Assembly (NCBI GenBank): GCA_036505615.1
Contig: DASXTB010000239.1
Coordinates: forward strand, 1-5,799
Source of the DNA: DASXTB01 sp036505615
GTDB lineage: Bacteria; Acidobacteriota; UBA6911; JACQSX01
Direction: 5' to 3'
DNA length: 5,799 nucleotides
Within the stretch, counting starts at the first letter, position 1; each line of letters opens with the position of its first letter. Positions 5,123-5,799 of this stretch are shown piece by piece. The notes beneath the pieces are model-generated. The model made no database searches. It was given only the letters and a program-made list of their open reading frames with translations, and was not told the DNA's origin. The position numbers and the translations under genes were made by a program.

Positions 5123-5137
5123 CTTGCCCTCGATCGC

Positions 5138-5791
5138 ATGAACGTACGCATAAAGATTTGTGGAATTTGCAGTCTCGAGGATGCCCTTGCCTGCTCGGCT
5201 GCCGGAGCTGATGCTCTGGGATTCTTATGTGGAGTTCCGTTGTCGGTGCGCTCTTACATCGACCCGGGTGCAGCCGGAGAAATCATCCGACAGCTTCCGC
5301 CGTATCTCTCCAGCGTCCTGGTCACAACCCTGTCCGATGCGGCGCAGATTCAGAAGATCTTGGACGAGACTCACGTGTCTGCCTTGCAGCTTCAGGGCCC
5401 GATTCAGCCGGCTGGGGTTCAATCCTTGCGCAACAGCAACCCACATCTAAAAATAATCAAGGCAATCCAAGTGGTGGACCAGAACGCCCTGCAGGAAGCT
5501 CAAAATTGGGAGTCCTTCGCCGACGCCTTGTTACTGGATACCAAGGGCGAAGGTCCTCTGGGCGGAACTGGAAAGACCCATGACTGGAAATTGAGCCGCA
5601 AGATTGCCGAGACGCTCCCAATTCCCGTAATTCTTGCCGGAGGACTGTCACCCGATAACGTAGCGCAGGCGATAGAAACGGTCAGGCCGTTTGCTGTAGA
5701 TGTGAATTCCGGAGTTACCGGCCAGCCCCCTGCGAAGAATCTCGTCAAAGTGGCTGAGTTTGTGAAAAGAGCCAGGCAGGCGGGTGTTTAG
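5138..5791 (+). CDS. trpF: TrpF, phosphoribosylanthranilate isomerase
   Basis: A 217-residue (beta/alpha)8-barrel enzyme that isomerises N-(5-phosphoribosyl)anthranilate to the CdRP intermediate, the third step of tryptophan synthesis. The catalytic cysteine is C8 in KICGI (6-10) and the general acid is D134 in LLLDT, followed by GGTGKTHDW (142-150). The phosphate-binding end of the barrel is ILAGGLSPDNV (165-175) and VDVNSGVTG (187-195). Two positions depart from the commonest form: the strand usually ending QLHG reads QLQG (84-87), and the usual KSPR loop reads LSVR (35-38), keeping the arginine. This looks like a divergent TrpF branch rather than a decayed copy. ATG 5138 is the first start after an in-frame TAA (5111); there is no clear Shine-Dalgarno sequence. 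The gene is complete, ending 8 bp before the window edge. No other trp gene is visible. Confidence 0.88.
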   Translation: MNVRIKICGICSLEDALACSAAGADALGFLCGVPLSVRSYIDPGAAGEIIRQLPPYLSSVLVTTLSDAAQIQKILDETHVSALQLQGPIQPAGVQSLRNSNPHLKIIKAIQVVDQNALQEAQNWESFADALLLDTKGEGPLGGTGKTHDWKLSRKIAETLPIPVILAGGLSPDNVAQAIETVRPFAVDVNSGVTGQPPAKNLVKVAEFVKRARQAGV

Positions 5792-5799
5792 GGTTTGTC

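Overview
The window looks like ordinary chromosomal sequence from a bacterium, most likely an Acidobacteriota (Terriglobia-like) genome. This guess rests on overall protein character, on the short basic protein at the left edge (a type I associate with that phylum), and on intergenic spaces packed with GC-rich palindromes and short degenerate repeats. No 16S or other decisive marker is present, so the taxonomy is an inference. There is no phage, plasmid, transposase or defence gene. The genes are housekeeping genes; the unusual content lies between them.

Layout. Positions 1-91 (-) hold the first 30 codons of a small lysine/arginine-rich protein that runs off the window. Positions 92-659 carry no convincing gene but contain a ~335 bp imperfect palindrome (212-546) built from smaller hairpins. 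Positions 660-1376 (-) are an Fe-S cluster assembly pair, iscU (scaffold) followed after 3 bp by iscA (A-type carrier). A near-consensus sigma70-type promoter (TTGACA, 17 bp, TGTAAT; 1438-1466) sits just upstream and fixes the iscU start at 1376. Positions 1484-2257 (-) encode a soluble family 2 glycosyltransferase. Positions 2258-2720 are a gene-poor divergent intergenic region. Positions 2721-3935 (+) encode a class I aminotransferase of the aspartate/prephenate type. It converges on trmJ (4104-4808, -), a tRNA position-32 2'-O-methyltransferase, and the junction is two arrays of one degenerate 8-bp unit in opposite orientation. Positions 4809-5137, between the divergent trmJ and trpF, hold a pair of 34-bp inverted repeats made of 7-bp units. 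Each arm is followed outward by the same promoter-like 14-mer facing its gene. Positions 5138-5791 (+) encode trpF, phosphoribosylanthranilate isomerase, complete just before the window ends.

How the genes relate. Only iscU and iscA form a clear functional unit. The cysteine desulfurase IscS, the regulator IscR and the HscAB chaperones that usually accompany them are absent here. trmJ is the neighbour of iscRSUA in enterobacteria and lies 2.7 kb away on the same strand, which may or may not be a remnant of that linkage. The aminotransferase and trpF both touch aromatic amino-acid metabolism but are separated by trmJ and are not co-transcribed.

I did not find a previously undescribed protein system. 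The observations most worth checking are the three structured intergenic blocks, above all the convergent junction, where both mRNAs run into G-quadruplex-type repeats around their stop codons.
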